DNA from: Alisma plantago-aquatica
Lineage: Eukaryota > Streptophyta > Magnoliopsida > Alismatales > Alismataceae
Direction: 5' to 3'
NCBI GenBank assembly: GCA_963693085.1
Contig: OY856413.1
Span: forward strand, 472,690,879 to 472,754,878
Length of the DNA: 64,000 nt
The stretch's first letter is position 1. Every line of letters starts with the position of its first letter. The notes below the pieces were generated by a model, which searched no databases, was not told where the DNA came from, and saw only the letters and a program-made list of their open reading frames with translations. Positions 12,931-22,507 of the stretch are shown piece after piece. The translations under genes were made by a program, and so were the position numbers.

Positions 12931-14209
12931 ATGGTCAACAACCTTTTATTAGATACCTTATTGTGGCCAGTGATTCACGTTGGTAATTTAATTACTGACT
13001 CTATTGCATACTCAATCATGGACGCAGTAGACGTTGATGCCTCCACACCACCTCGTATCCCTAGGTCTGTTAGCATCAGGAGTGGCCACATAAAGGTCTT
13101 AGAAATATTGACCGGTCACGAACAAAGGGCTTATGACCTATATCGGATGCGTCCACAAACTATAATGGCCCTTGTCGACAAGCTTGAGAGCCGTGGCTTC
13201 TTGCGAGGTACTAGAGGCGTCACCTCAGTTGAGGCAGTCTTCTATTTCCTGCAGATGGTTGGCCATGGACACACAAATCGTACTTTGGCGGAGGACTACA
13301 TTCACTCCGGTGAGACCATTAGCAGAAAGTTCAACGAAGTCTTGGACGTTGTTTGTGCGTTGACCCATGACTACATTTTCATGCAAACCGCAACTACATG
13401 CACGACAACACATACTCGCATTTTACATAACACAAGGTTCTACCCATACTTCAAGGTAATAGTTACCCCCCTAATAAATTTAATTAATTTTCAAATATTC
13501 TGTATGTTTACAACATTATTTTGGTTTATAGAATGCCGTAGGGGCTATTGACGGAACACACATCCCTGTCTTGGTCAGCAGAGATAAACAAAATTGATAC
13601 CGTGACAGAAAAGGGAATGTCTCTCTCAATGTCATGGCTGTAGTAGACTTCTCCATGGAGTTTACATATGTCCTCACTGGGTGGGAGGGGTCGGCTGCCG
13701 ACCAAAGGGTCCTGCAATCGGCAAGGACCCATAGCGGGTTTACAGTTCCGCCGGGGAAGTTTTACCTGGTAGATGCAGGGTATGCCAACACTTGTCAATT
13801 TGTTGCACCCTATCGCAACACAGCATACCATATTGCTGAGTACCGAGGAAACAGACATTCCTACACCAGTAAGAAAGTGATGTTCAACCACAGACACGCT
13901 CAACTACGTAATATTGTAGAAAGAGCATTTGGGGTGCTGAAGAGACGGTTTGCGTACCTTAAGAAGGGGCCGACATATCCAATTCATTCGCAGTGTCGCA
14001 TTGTACTTGCTTGTTGTATCCTACACAATTTCATCCGACGACAAAATGACGGCGACACCATAATGGATGACCCACTTGATGAGAATTCATCGTCTTCTAT
14101 TCCCCCACCCGGTGTTCCCCCGAGTTCAAGGCAAGGTTCAACTCAGGCCGATTCAAGGGAGGGTGAAGTCTTACGTGAATCCATTGCTAATCACATTTGG
14201 GGGTCATGA
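12931..14209 (+). pseudogene. Harbinger DDE transposase (DDE_Tnp_4 type), one stop
   Basis: Exon 1 is 12931-13455, a 76-base GT-AG intron spans 13456-13531, and exon 2 is 13532-14209, joined in phase for about 400 codons. An N-terminal helix-turn-helix-like part (MRPQTIMALVDKL, then TVAE-like TNRTLAEDY) precedes the nuclease. The catalytic signature is visible: Asp in AIDGTHIPV just after the intron, Asp in GSAADQRVL, and Glu in NIVERAFGVLKRRF. This is the HARBI1-like transposase that cuts element ends and inserts at TWA sites. A TGA at 13595-13597, where relatives have Arg, breaks the frame and fits a CGA-to-TGA transition. Confidence 0.92.
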
Positions 14210-14300
14210 TAGTACAATATATGTAATAGATTTATTCCCGAATTGGTTTTTTGGATCCTGATCTGAATCGTCACATTGTGTCAACATAGGTTGTCTTCAA

Positions 14301-14723
14301 ATGGAGAACGGAATGCCTCACTGTCAATGCGGCCTTCAATCCACTGTACGTGTATATATGGATGCTGAGGATGCACAAAACGGACGTTTTGAAGACAACA
14401 ACCCACACAGGCCATATTTTATGTGTGGTAGGGTTGTGAATCAAAATAGATGTCATATGAGGTTGCCCGCGCAACGGGTTGTACCCACAATTGCCACACT
14501 AACCGTCGTTAGGGCTGCAATGCTTTCACAACTTGCATATGCACGTAGTGAACGTCAGCTATGGTCTTCCCAGTGTGACTTTGTCTGTTCCACCAGAGCA
14601 GACACTGATAGGCTACAATTAGAAATTACAGATCTACGATCGAGGTCCCAATATTTTCGCCAACGTCTTCACATAACTAGCGACTACAACACTTCAAATG
14701 AGGACGGTTACAATACATCATAG
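14301..14723 (+). CDS. GRF-like zinc-finger protein 1 of the PIF element
   Basis: An intact 140-residue frame inside the transposon, 91 bases after the transposase stop. It begins with HCQCGL; Cys8 and Cys10 are followed by Cys42 (YFMC) and Cys51, giving CxC-x31-C-x8-C. This resembles the GRF zinc finger, a short nucleic-acid-binding fold, although the loop is longer than usual. The C-terminal half (RADTDRLQLEITDLRSRSQ) looks helical and may form a coiled coil. The next frame has the same cysteine spacing, so the two are probably paralogues. A role in binding element or target DNA is inference. GRF-like is the nearest family I can name, not a certain assignment. Confidence 0.7.
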   Translation: MENGMPHCQCGLQSTVRVYMDAEDAQNGRFEDNNPHRPYFMCGRVVNQNRCHMRLPAQRVVPTIATLTVVRAAMLSQLAYARSERQLWSSQCDFVCSTRADTDRLQLEITDLRSRSQYFRQRLHITSDYNTSNEDGYNTS

Positions 14724-14878
14724 ATGTATAACATCTTTGATGTATGTCGAACATTCATAATATAACCTTGATTTTATGATTGAACAAACCATGGGGCCTA
14801 TCTTGTATGTTATTGTTTCAATTTTCAATCAATCTTCATTACCATAAATCCTTTGACTTATTCAAATGCATGGTGTAG

Positions 14879-15386
14879 ATGTCTATTAATCCAACTAAAG
14901 TTGTGCGGTGTGACTGTGGGTTAGACGCAGGCTTGCGACTTAACACTGACGATGCAGGGTTGTATGACTTTGGAATTCTCAGTGAAAGACCTGGCGAAAT
15001 GTATTACATATGTCCTTCTCACGAGGTGCGCTTGTACAAACACACATATTAGGTAGCCACTCTGTACATTACACATTCGTTCTCATTTACGTAAACTTCA
15101 TAATACATTTTAGGGAAAAGATCGCTGCAGATACTTTCGTTGGGCAATCGATCTCAGGCCTACAATTGATTCATTAAAAGCTGAGATTGCGTTACTCACG
15201 CTCGAGTGCAAGTCAGTGTGGGGTCAAGCTATGAACTTGAAAGATTTTGTTGAAATTCATCACAACCACCATGATGTTTACACCAACAAAAAATATGAGC
15301 ATGATTATCTAGAATGCTATGTAGAAGAACTGGAGGAACAATGTAGGCTTCTGTTGGACACTCCTTCACCCCCAATGACGTTGTAA
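14879..15386 (+). CDS. GRF-like zinc-finger protein 2 of the PIF element, two exons
   Basis: Exon 1 is 14879-15025, ending CACGAG before GTGCGC. Exon 2 is 15114-15386, after TTTTAG. They join in phase into 139 residues with no stop. Cysteines 11, 13, 45 and 54 give CxC-x31-C-x8-C, the same spacing as the neighbour, and the motifs MYYIC and RCRYFRW are close to the GRF consensus of an aromatic before Cys3 and a CxFF/CxYF-W after Cys4. The rest is helical and acidic (SLKAEIALLTLE, then YVEELEEQC), suggesting a coiled coil. The intron splits the finger between Cys3 and Cys4. The ATG follows directly after a TAG that could serve as a splice acceptor. Confidence 0.75.
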
Positions 15387-15678
15387 CGTCGAATGGCGGC
15401 CATACTTTTCATTCGTGTCATCGGTTATACATTTTATTGTTTTTATTTAGAAGTTCTCGTGATAAGTGTTGTCGATTGTTGCTTAATTTAGGCACTTTTA
15501 TAAACGTTATATTACATTTTAAGTGGTATGAAAATTTTCTTCATGTTGATGAGTGTTTTATTAATGATGTATGTTATTATTCGAATTTTTTCTTAACGTT
15601 AGCTCAAACCAAATAATACAATTAATTGTGATATACACTCTTACTTTTGAAAAATATATTACTTACAGAATCTGTTAT

Positions 15679-16038
15679 ATGGTTGGCCAACTGCCGACAC
15701 CGTCTTTTATCTGGTCACACGAGCTTGATATGGTTCTCAGGGGTTTGATGAGAACTCAATATCACGTGGGTAGATGTGTAAATGGAGTATACTCTACACA
15801 GGCTTGGATGGAGGCATGGCACCAGTTCTTATACATAACAGGAGGCCCTTACATTTCATTGCATGAGTTGCAAATGCGATGGCAATACATCAAAAGAGAG
15901 TTTGTAAGAGACAATATGTTCATATTGGCAGATTTATTGCCTCCCCCCACATTGGTCGCGCAACAAAGCATTGAACGCAACTTCTTGACGACGCGTCGCA
16001 CTTACCCACCAGGGATTTTTTTTAGCACTGACGATTGA
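15679..16038 (+). CDS. Second, diverged Myb/SANT-like protein of the PIF element
   Basis: A 119-residue frame starts at the ATG at 15679; the open frame extends upstream to 15571, but that part is AT-rich and a CTTACAG acceptor precedes the chosen ATG. Trp12 and the following 31 residues align without a gap to ORF1 of the same element. About 10 of 31 are identical, including QY..GRC..G and a final Trp, with ORF1 reading YDLGRCIDG and this protein YHVGRCVNG. Further on, LQMRWQYIKREF matches the place of ORF1 QIRCHRKNLKKDY. It lacks the proline-rich tail of ORF1. It probably arose by duplication of the ORF1 DNA-binding domain. Function unknown; competition with or partnership to ORF1 is speculation. 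Confidence 0.7.
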   Translation: MVGQLPTPSFIWSHELDMVLRGLMRTQYHVGRCVNGVYSTQAWMEAWHQFLYITGGPYISLHELQMRWQYIKREFVRDNMFILADLLPPPTLVAQQSIERNFLTTRRTYPPGIFFSTDD

Positions 16039-16241
16039 AATAAATAAATGAACTTGTAACATTTGTGCTAAATGTAGTTGTGTTTTTGCGTCGCAACAAT
16101 ATACATTCTCTACTTATGTGTTACATTATTATATGTTGCTACCATAATGCGATCAAATTTCCTACTTCATTATTATCTTATTGCCACAGTTACTTTACGA
16201 ATTATGTTATGTGTTCATACCTTTGTTTTTATTAATTTTAG

Positions 16242-16610
16242 ATGTCGACATCGCGTGCAAAGGCAAGGGCAAGGGCAAAATTTGAAAAACTTTTGATGTC
16301 TCATAAATATGTTGAAGATAACCTTTTATGCACAAAACTGTGTTGCAATCACACAAACGAGGAGGGCAAAATCGGGATCGATGATCAAGTCAAGGGCAAA
16401 GTCCTCAAGGGCAAAGTCAGTCAGCATGTTCCTCATTTGTCATTGTTGTTTGATTGGCCAAAAGACGACATCAAACAACAAAACAAGCAGCCGGTGCAGG
16501 AACCATGCCCAGTGTCATGGGACGAGTACGATGAGGCCATAACGTTGGCCTATTTTAATCAAGATCCACATCCAACCATGTCTCCCCAAAGTGTCTTGTC
16601 AAAATCTTAG
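16242..16610 (+). CDS. Basic protein of unknown function in the PIF element
   Basis: An intact 122-residue frame, the last before the right terminus. The N-terminus is strongly basic (SRAKARARAKFEK), then comes a Cys pair (LLCTKLCC), a Lys/Gly-rich middle with repeated GKV units, and an acidic aromatic tail (SWDEYDEAITLAYF). I recognise no family. The ATG stands directly after ATTTTAG, a good splice acceptor. Nucleic-acid binding or nuclear location could follow from the charge, but this is not shown. It could also be a chance frame; its position in the same order and strand as the other genes argues mildly for a real gene. Confidence 0.45.
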   Translation: MSTSRAKARARAKFEKLLMSHKYVEDNLLCTKLCCNHTNEEGKIGIDDQVKGKVLKGKVSQHVPHLSLLFDWPKDDIKQQNKQPVQEPCPVSWDEYDEAITLAYFNQDPHPTMSPQSVLSKS

Positions 16611-17145
16611 CTTTGGTTTGGCTGTTTATTGCTCCCATTTTTTGTCCTTCTCCCCTGACGAAGATCACCCGTAAACAATTATGTTATTATCAGTGATCGT
16701 TTATGTTTCACTAATGGCGACAATATGATTATTATCAGTTGCTTTTACTGACGATAATGTAATTTGTTTATGTTATGAACAAAATATATTAGGGCAATTT
16801 CATATTTCATGTAGCTTGACTGCCAATTTCATATTTTAGTTACTTTTTTTTAAACTTCTGTTTAAACGGCGTCACAAGGCCACATTTTTAACAACAATTC
16901 TGCGAGAATAGGACAGATTCAGCTAATCCTGCCTACAGTTCCCAAACAAAATCAGACTAAACTCAGCCTGCACAGCCAAACAGAATCAGCTTGAAACGAG
17001 TCTGAAATGAGTCCAGCCCCCAGAATGAGACTGGTTTGCCAAACAAAATCAGACTGGTTTGCCAAACAGAATCAGACTCCAGCAGGCCTAAACTCGTCCA
17101 AGACAGACAGGCTTGCATAAAGCCAGCCCCGAACCAAACAGGGGC
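16611..17145. other. 3' end of the PIF/Harbinger element
   Basis: No gene. Subterminal sequence from 16900 on carries repeated short motifs such as CAGACTGGTTTGCCAAACA and AACAGAATCAGA, which could be transposase or ORF1 binding sites close to the right terminal inverted repeat (17128-17145). Confidence 0.5.
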
Positions 17146-17693
17146 TTAGTGGTTGACCTGTGGGGAGTGACGACAAGTTGTAGGCATCCGTCAGTTATGT
17201 CGATCTAGATAAATACCTCTATGTATACCTGAACTATCCATGCAGCAACCTCATATCTTTACAAACTTTATCTTGACGGCACATTCAGAGAACCTCCATC
17301 TTCTTGATATCTTCCGCACACTATGCGATTCTATATCTGCCCGTACTGCCATATTCCTTTGGATGCTTCGTAATGGTTGTTCTAGTACAACTAAAACTTA
17401 TATCGGCTGCGTGGCGGCACTGACTGAGCGATAGAAAGAAGATTTTTCTTTTACTTACTGCCCCCAGCCTCTTCATTTAAGGTTGCCGCTATGAAAATAA
17501 GGCTCGGCAACGATATATTGTTTCACAACATAACCGGAATTTACGTGACTGGATGGCTGATAAGTCGCGATAAGGATAAACTAAAAACGATTAATCAGTT
17601 TGCTAATAAGGTTTGACGGGGCCCTTCGTTGTTTTCTCCAGAAAGGTGGGTGAGGCCTGTGCCTCACCGTGCCTTCACGTGGCTCCGCCACTG

Positions 17694-18458
17694 GGCGACC
17701 TACAGCACATTGTCTCCCATTTTCTGCATCATAAAAGAGCTAGTGCTCTGCTAGGTCTGACATGGCCAAACTAAACTCTTACAGAGCGGAATGCTTGTAT
17801 GACTGGAAAGAAGTGGCTTCTAGAGCCATGCAAACCACGTGAAAGCGGCAATGCGTTATTGTCACCGACAAAAGTTTACACTGGAGAGATGCAATATACA
17901 AGCTGGAACTGGAGTTCTAATTTGTCAAATTTTGTACTTTCACCTGCTTTTGGTAAAATCGCACTTCTATCAAACTTACAAACTAACCAACATGACAGTG
18001 TGCGTCTTTAGTCCAACCACTGCGTTATGTGTACCAATCAACAAGGATTTTCAAATTATATGCACAGTGATAGCGACTATTAAGAGAGAAAATTCTTAGA
18101 ATAGTCGGCAATATGGCCAAGTACATTCAGTACACGGTGTGTCGGATCAAATCATCATACCACCATCATTGACCATCTAACATGCACCATATATAATTAA
18201 GAAAGTTAACTGCAACAAAGGAAGACGGAAATCATATTTCCCTTAATGAACTTGATTCGATGCATTACAATCAACTACCCAAGCGGACATACAATTGCAA
18301 TAAATATGGTACAAAGGATAAATTTCTGAGTTGGTGTACAATTAGAAATTGTGATCCACCAAAGCAACAAACCAGAGCCTCCGTTCTCCTCAACTCAGCA
18401 GAACACAGGTGCAATGGAGCGGTATGAAAATCAGTAGAGGAAGAAGCCAGGGAAATTT
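17694..18458. other. Region downstream of the metacaspase stop (3' UTR and flank)
   Basis: The metacaspase stop is at 18459-18461, so the minus-strand 3' untranslated region lies directly below it. I see no decisive polyadenylation signal and no other gene. Short frames here have no domain. Confidence 0.4.
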
Positions 18459-18518
18459 TCAAAGTGAGAATGGTTTTCTATATACATCAAACATTTCGTT
18501 ACAGGTCAACTGTGGCTC
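18459..18518 (-). CDS. MC1: Metacaspase exon 5 (residues 349-367 and stop)
   Basis: A 60-base exon after CTGCAG codes [19 protein letters not shown] and TGA. It is separated from exon 4 by the only short intron (18519-18685, 167 bases). It is found only by splicing logic and the conserved metacaspase end, as it is far too short to stand out as a frame. Confidence 0.93.
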   Translation of the reverse strand, partial: EPQLTCNEMFDVYRKPFSL

Positions 18519-21500
18519 CTGCAGCATATCAAAAGAACTCAGTTAGACTGCTCGCAAGCCCGTCAAAAGCTCATTTCTCCTCATCATTCAGAGAGGCATA
18601 TATGAGAATGAAAAGTCTAGTTTCCTGAATAAAACAAAAGGATGACACGGAATGAGACAACCATATATTACAGTTTTGTAAGTACCTGTCTTAGAGCACC
18701 GCCTCCGACGCTGCCTCCTGTAAGTAACATACTGATCAATGATGTAACAGCACCACCAGGCATTCCACCGGCCCCCGTTCCTGTGTTGCGGATGGTCTCT
18801 CTCATTGATGTCAATATGCTTCCATAAGTAGCTGCTTGCCCACGTTCAATGGCTTGAATAAAACAATAAGTCATAGCACCGGTTGAGGCGATTTTCGAGA
18901 GTGCCTGTTCCAGTGTGGAGTAGAAAATATTTTCAGTACCATCCTCAACTTGGTATTGTCAAAACAGTAACATATACTAAAGATTGTTTACTTTTGTAGT
19001 TTTGTCGATTGAGGGGGAGTATAGAGATATGTTGTGTTTTGTCGATTGTCATGTGCATAGCATGTGCCTCACTTATGTTTTCACTTCTGTAGTTTAGTCT
19101 CATATTGCTCATCTCAAGTTTAGTCTCTAATCCCTTCTGTTATATAAGAGATTGTACACTGGTTTATTCACTCAATAAACAATTCCCAATTTCTCTTAAA
19201 AAAAAATATTAAAGATCGTTTACAGAGAACCAACGAAATCAGATCTGATGTAGATGTAACTAGTATATTTGTATCAATTTCTAACATAGGAGATATATAA
19301 AGGTATCTGTCAATGAATATAAATTATATCTTAGTTTAAAATTTAAAGAGGGAAGTCAATCACCCTCTTCTATTGCATCAATTGTAATTGGAGGCTCTGC
19401 ACCAATATAATTAGTCACATGAAAATTGTAAGGGGGATATACCAGTGTGAGCATTCTGACACATCTGACGTTAGGTAAATAAAGGCAGTCTATTTATTCC
19501 ACACCTAATACAAGTATAATTATTGAAGCAATAGCATTTAGATTTTTCACTATTCCAACCTTTATCGTTATATATATCATCGTGGTGAATACCCCATGCG
19601 AACCATGGCACAGGACTTCGACTTCATGTCACCACCAAGTGTGGAAGTGGAAGTTTGTGGAAACTTCAGAGGAAGTTTCCAGGAAGTTCAGACACAAACT
19701 TCAATAAACTTCACAACAAAACTTCGTGTTAGAATGACAGGATAAGTGTCGGTCTATTAATTATTTGCTTATTTTCCAGCTGCATATAATATTAGTGTCC
19801 CACATGGACTGCATATGTAATTTTTCCTTTTTGCCATCTTAATATAAACAAGGGCCTGTTCCGCTTTGGGGTTTAGGCTCCGATTCATGATTCATTACGT
19901 ACGTAACATGGTACCAGAGCGATCTCCGCTCCATAGCAGCGGCGGCTGCATCAATATCTAGATGAAGCAGCACTTCCTCTGCTTCGGGTCGGCGTCCTGA
20001 CCAGCAACGGCCGATCACAGCAGCGGCCAACAGTAGCAGCCAGACCTAGCACGGGCTAGCCATGGAAGTCAGGCCCAGCAGCGGCTAGGTACAGGCAGCC
20101 GGCCTTGCACATTGGGACTTCTGCCTTGTTGCCGAAAAGACTGTAGCACAGCGAGGAAAGTCAAGTGAGTCGCTCTCCTACAACTCCAGTCCCGGAAAGA
20201 GGTCTTCCTTCTCCTGTCTTCCTCACCACACACTTTCCCTATATGTGGTTAAGTGCTTCTGTCATTAGGGGACTGGTGATGCATCAGTTTTGCATCATAT
20301 GATTATTTTTGTGAAGGTGCTTATTTCCGTCCTTGGTTCTCTGTGACGGCGCCTTTTCCCATCGTTATTTTGTGACAAGTGCTTATATACGTCCCTTCTG
20401 CTTTACTGATCCTGCTTGTTGAGCCACCTACACAATGGAGAAGAAGACTGAACTGAATACTACCTTCATCTACAATGATCAGTCTCAAATCACCACTGTA
20501 CTCCGTACACAAAACTACTTGTTGTGGATGAACGCAACGTATAGAGTTCTGGAGTCACGGGACAAGGTGAAGTATATTGAAGAAGAACCTCCTGCACAAA
20601 CTGATTCCTCTTGTGTTCAATGGAGGAAAATGGACTGGTTCATTCATAGTGATGTTTGGAGTCCTCTCATAGAGTCTAGTTATAATGGATCAGTGTTTTA
20701 AAAAGCGTCCTAGGCGGCCGCTTAAGCGTCACAAGATGTTGTCCGCCTAAAAACACCCTTAAGTGCCGCTTAACAAATTTTAAGAAAAGCGGCCGTTTTT
20801 TGCCCGCTTAACCCGCTTTTTCCCCGCTTTTTGTCCGCTTTAAAAAAAACTGAAGTAAGCATATAACATTAAGTACATTATATTTCTCGATTAGTATTGA
20901 CTATAATATATTAAACTAGCATAAATGTTCTATGATATACCTAGTTCTAATTTAGAATGCATACTTTGTATGTGATATGGTATTTTTGTGATGTATCCAA
21001 GTAAATTATAGGTAACTATTATCTAATTTAGAATGCATACTTTGATTAAATGTACTGTTGTAATGTATGACTATTTGATGATGTGCAAATGTAATAATAT
21101 GTTTGTAAGCTAGCTATGATAGGTCTATTGTTTACTGTTTAGCTATGTAAACATGTAATACAAAATTGTTGTTGCATCTTGTATATACACTTATTATTTT
21201 ATGTGCAGGGTGCTTTATCTATGACAAGTATATTGTTTACTATATTATATAAATACAATCATCGTTGTATAGTTGTGTTATAAACTATTTGGGTGTTTTA
21301 TATTGTCTTGTACAATGTTTAGATATGTATAGAAATTTCCAAAATATAGCATTTATATACATATGTATGTAATTTTGCATAAAAGTTTATTGGAATTGAA
21401 AATCCGTTTTTCTAAAAAGTTCCCGCTTAATTGCCCGCCTGGCGATTAATCGGCTACAAGGTCCCGTCTGCACGCTTCCCGCTTTTTAAAACCTTGTAAT

Positions 21501-22462
21501 GGATATTGTTATTTCCTGTCGTTTGTTGATGATTTCTCTAGAATAACATGGGTTTATCTCATGAAATCCAGGAAAGAGGTTGTATCCATCTTTAAAAAAT
21601 TTCATCAATTAATAAAAGTTCAATTTGATTGTTCCAATCAAGTGTTTTGTTCTGACAATGCTTTAGAGTATGTTCAAAAGGCTGTTTCGGATTCTTGTAA
21701 TTTTCACCAGACCTCTTGCTTATACAAAACGAAATGGCTTGGCTGAGCGTAAGAATCATCACCTTCTTGGAATTGCTCGAACCTTGATGTTTCAGTCCAA
21801 TGTTCCAAACATGGTTTTAAAAAACATGCCTCGAGGCGAGGTGGTTTCTGGTACGCCTCAAGGCTTAAGCGTCAGTCTGCCATGTGAGGCATGCGCCTCA
21901 GTTTGTGTGAGGAGTACCGAGGCGCTTGAGGCGGTGAGACGTTTGTGAGGCGTAAGCCTCATTCTGCATGTGTAAAAAACATAGATCAACCTAATTCAGG
22001 CGTAATAAGGGCCAAATTAACCCCAAATTGTCTATACTTATGTATATTTATATGTGTGTTAATAACTATATATATCTTATATACTTGTGTGTATGTATGT
22101 AACCACATACTTGTGTGTATGTATATGCATGTGTATAGATTTATATCTATATACGTGTGTATTTGTAATAGTGTGTGTGTGTGTGTGTGTGTGTGTATAC
22201 ACATACGTACACATATATACACACAAATGATATAAATGCGCTTCTATTTCATATATGTATATATGAGTCAGGCTAGAATACACTCGTGTGTACAGATCAC
22301 GTTGTACACACCAATGGTTTTTGCCTATCTAGACCATATTTTTCTAAAATATAATCCATTGATCTTCATGGTTACAATAATAATAGGCCACACAAAATTT
22401 GAACTCATTTGGATGAGTGTAAGTCACTCATCCAAGGACAACAAAATCGACGCACAAAACTG

Positions 22463-22507
<45 letters not shown>

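Larger units (their letters stand above)
8061..17145 (+). mobile_element. PIF/Harbinger-type transposon with extra genes, 9.1 kb
   Basis: The element starts GCCCCTGTTTGGTTCGGG and ends with the exact inverse, an 18-bp perfect terminal inverted repeat. It is flanked by TTA on both sides (8058-8060 and 17146-17148), the 3-bp TWA-type duplication typical of PIF/Harbinger elements. All genes read on the plus strand: a Myb/SANT-like ORF1, a DDE transposase, then four further small frames before the right end. Canonical members carry only ORF1 and transposase. ORF1 and transposase each have one stop, so this copy is probably not autonomous as it stands. The first 3.3 kb have no protein call and hold internal duplications. 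Confidence 0.93.
7228..17693. mobile_element. Possible outer DNA transposon hosting the PIF element
   Basis: The left end starts CAGTGGCGGAGCCA at 7228, and the right end at 17693 is its inverse. Similarity continues inward with gaps, through a GTGGGTGAGGCC-like stretch. With the PIF/Harbinger insertion and one TTA copy removed, only about 1.4 kb remains and no transposase is visible, so it would be non-autonomous. The flanking bases show no convincing target-site duplication. The ends may be eroded or may belong to separate copies. Confidence 0.5.

Noticed and set aside
18668..18874. Reading exon 4 as a separate small gene starting at MTYCFIQ
   Set aside because: It is an internal metacaspase exon with acceptor at 18905-18906 and donor at 18685-18684; the ATG is an internal Met and the frame tail VLTKL is intron.
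22077..22283. Several overlapping frames of 60-96 codons on both strands
   Set aside because: They consist of His/Thr/Tyr or Cys/Val repeats from TG and TA microsatellites inside a hAT-like element.
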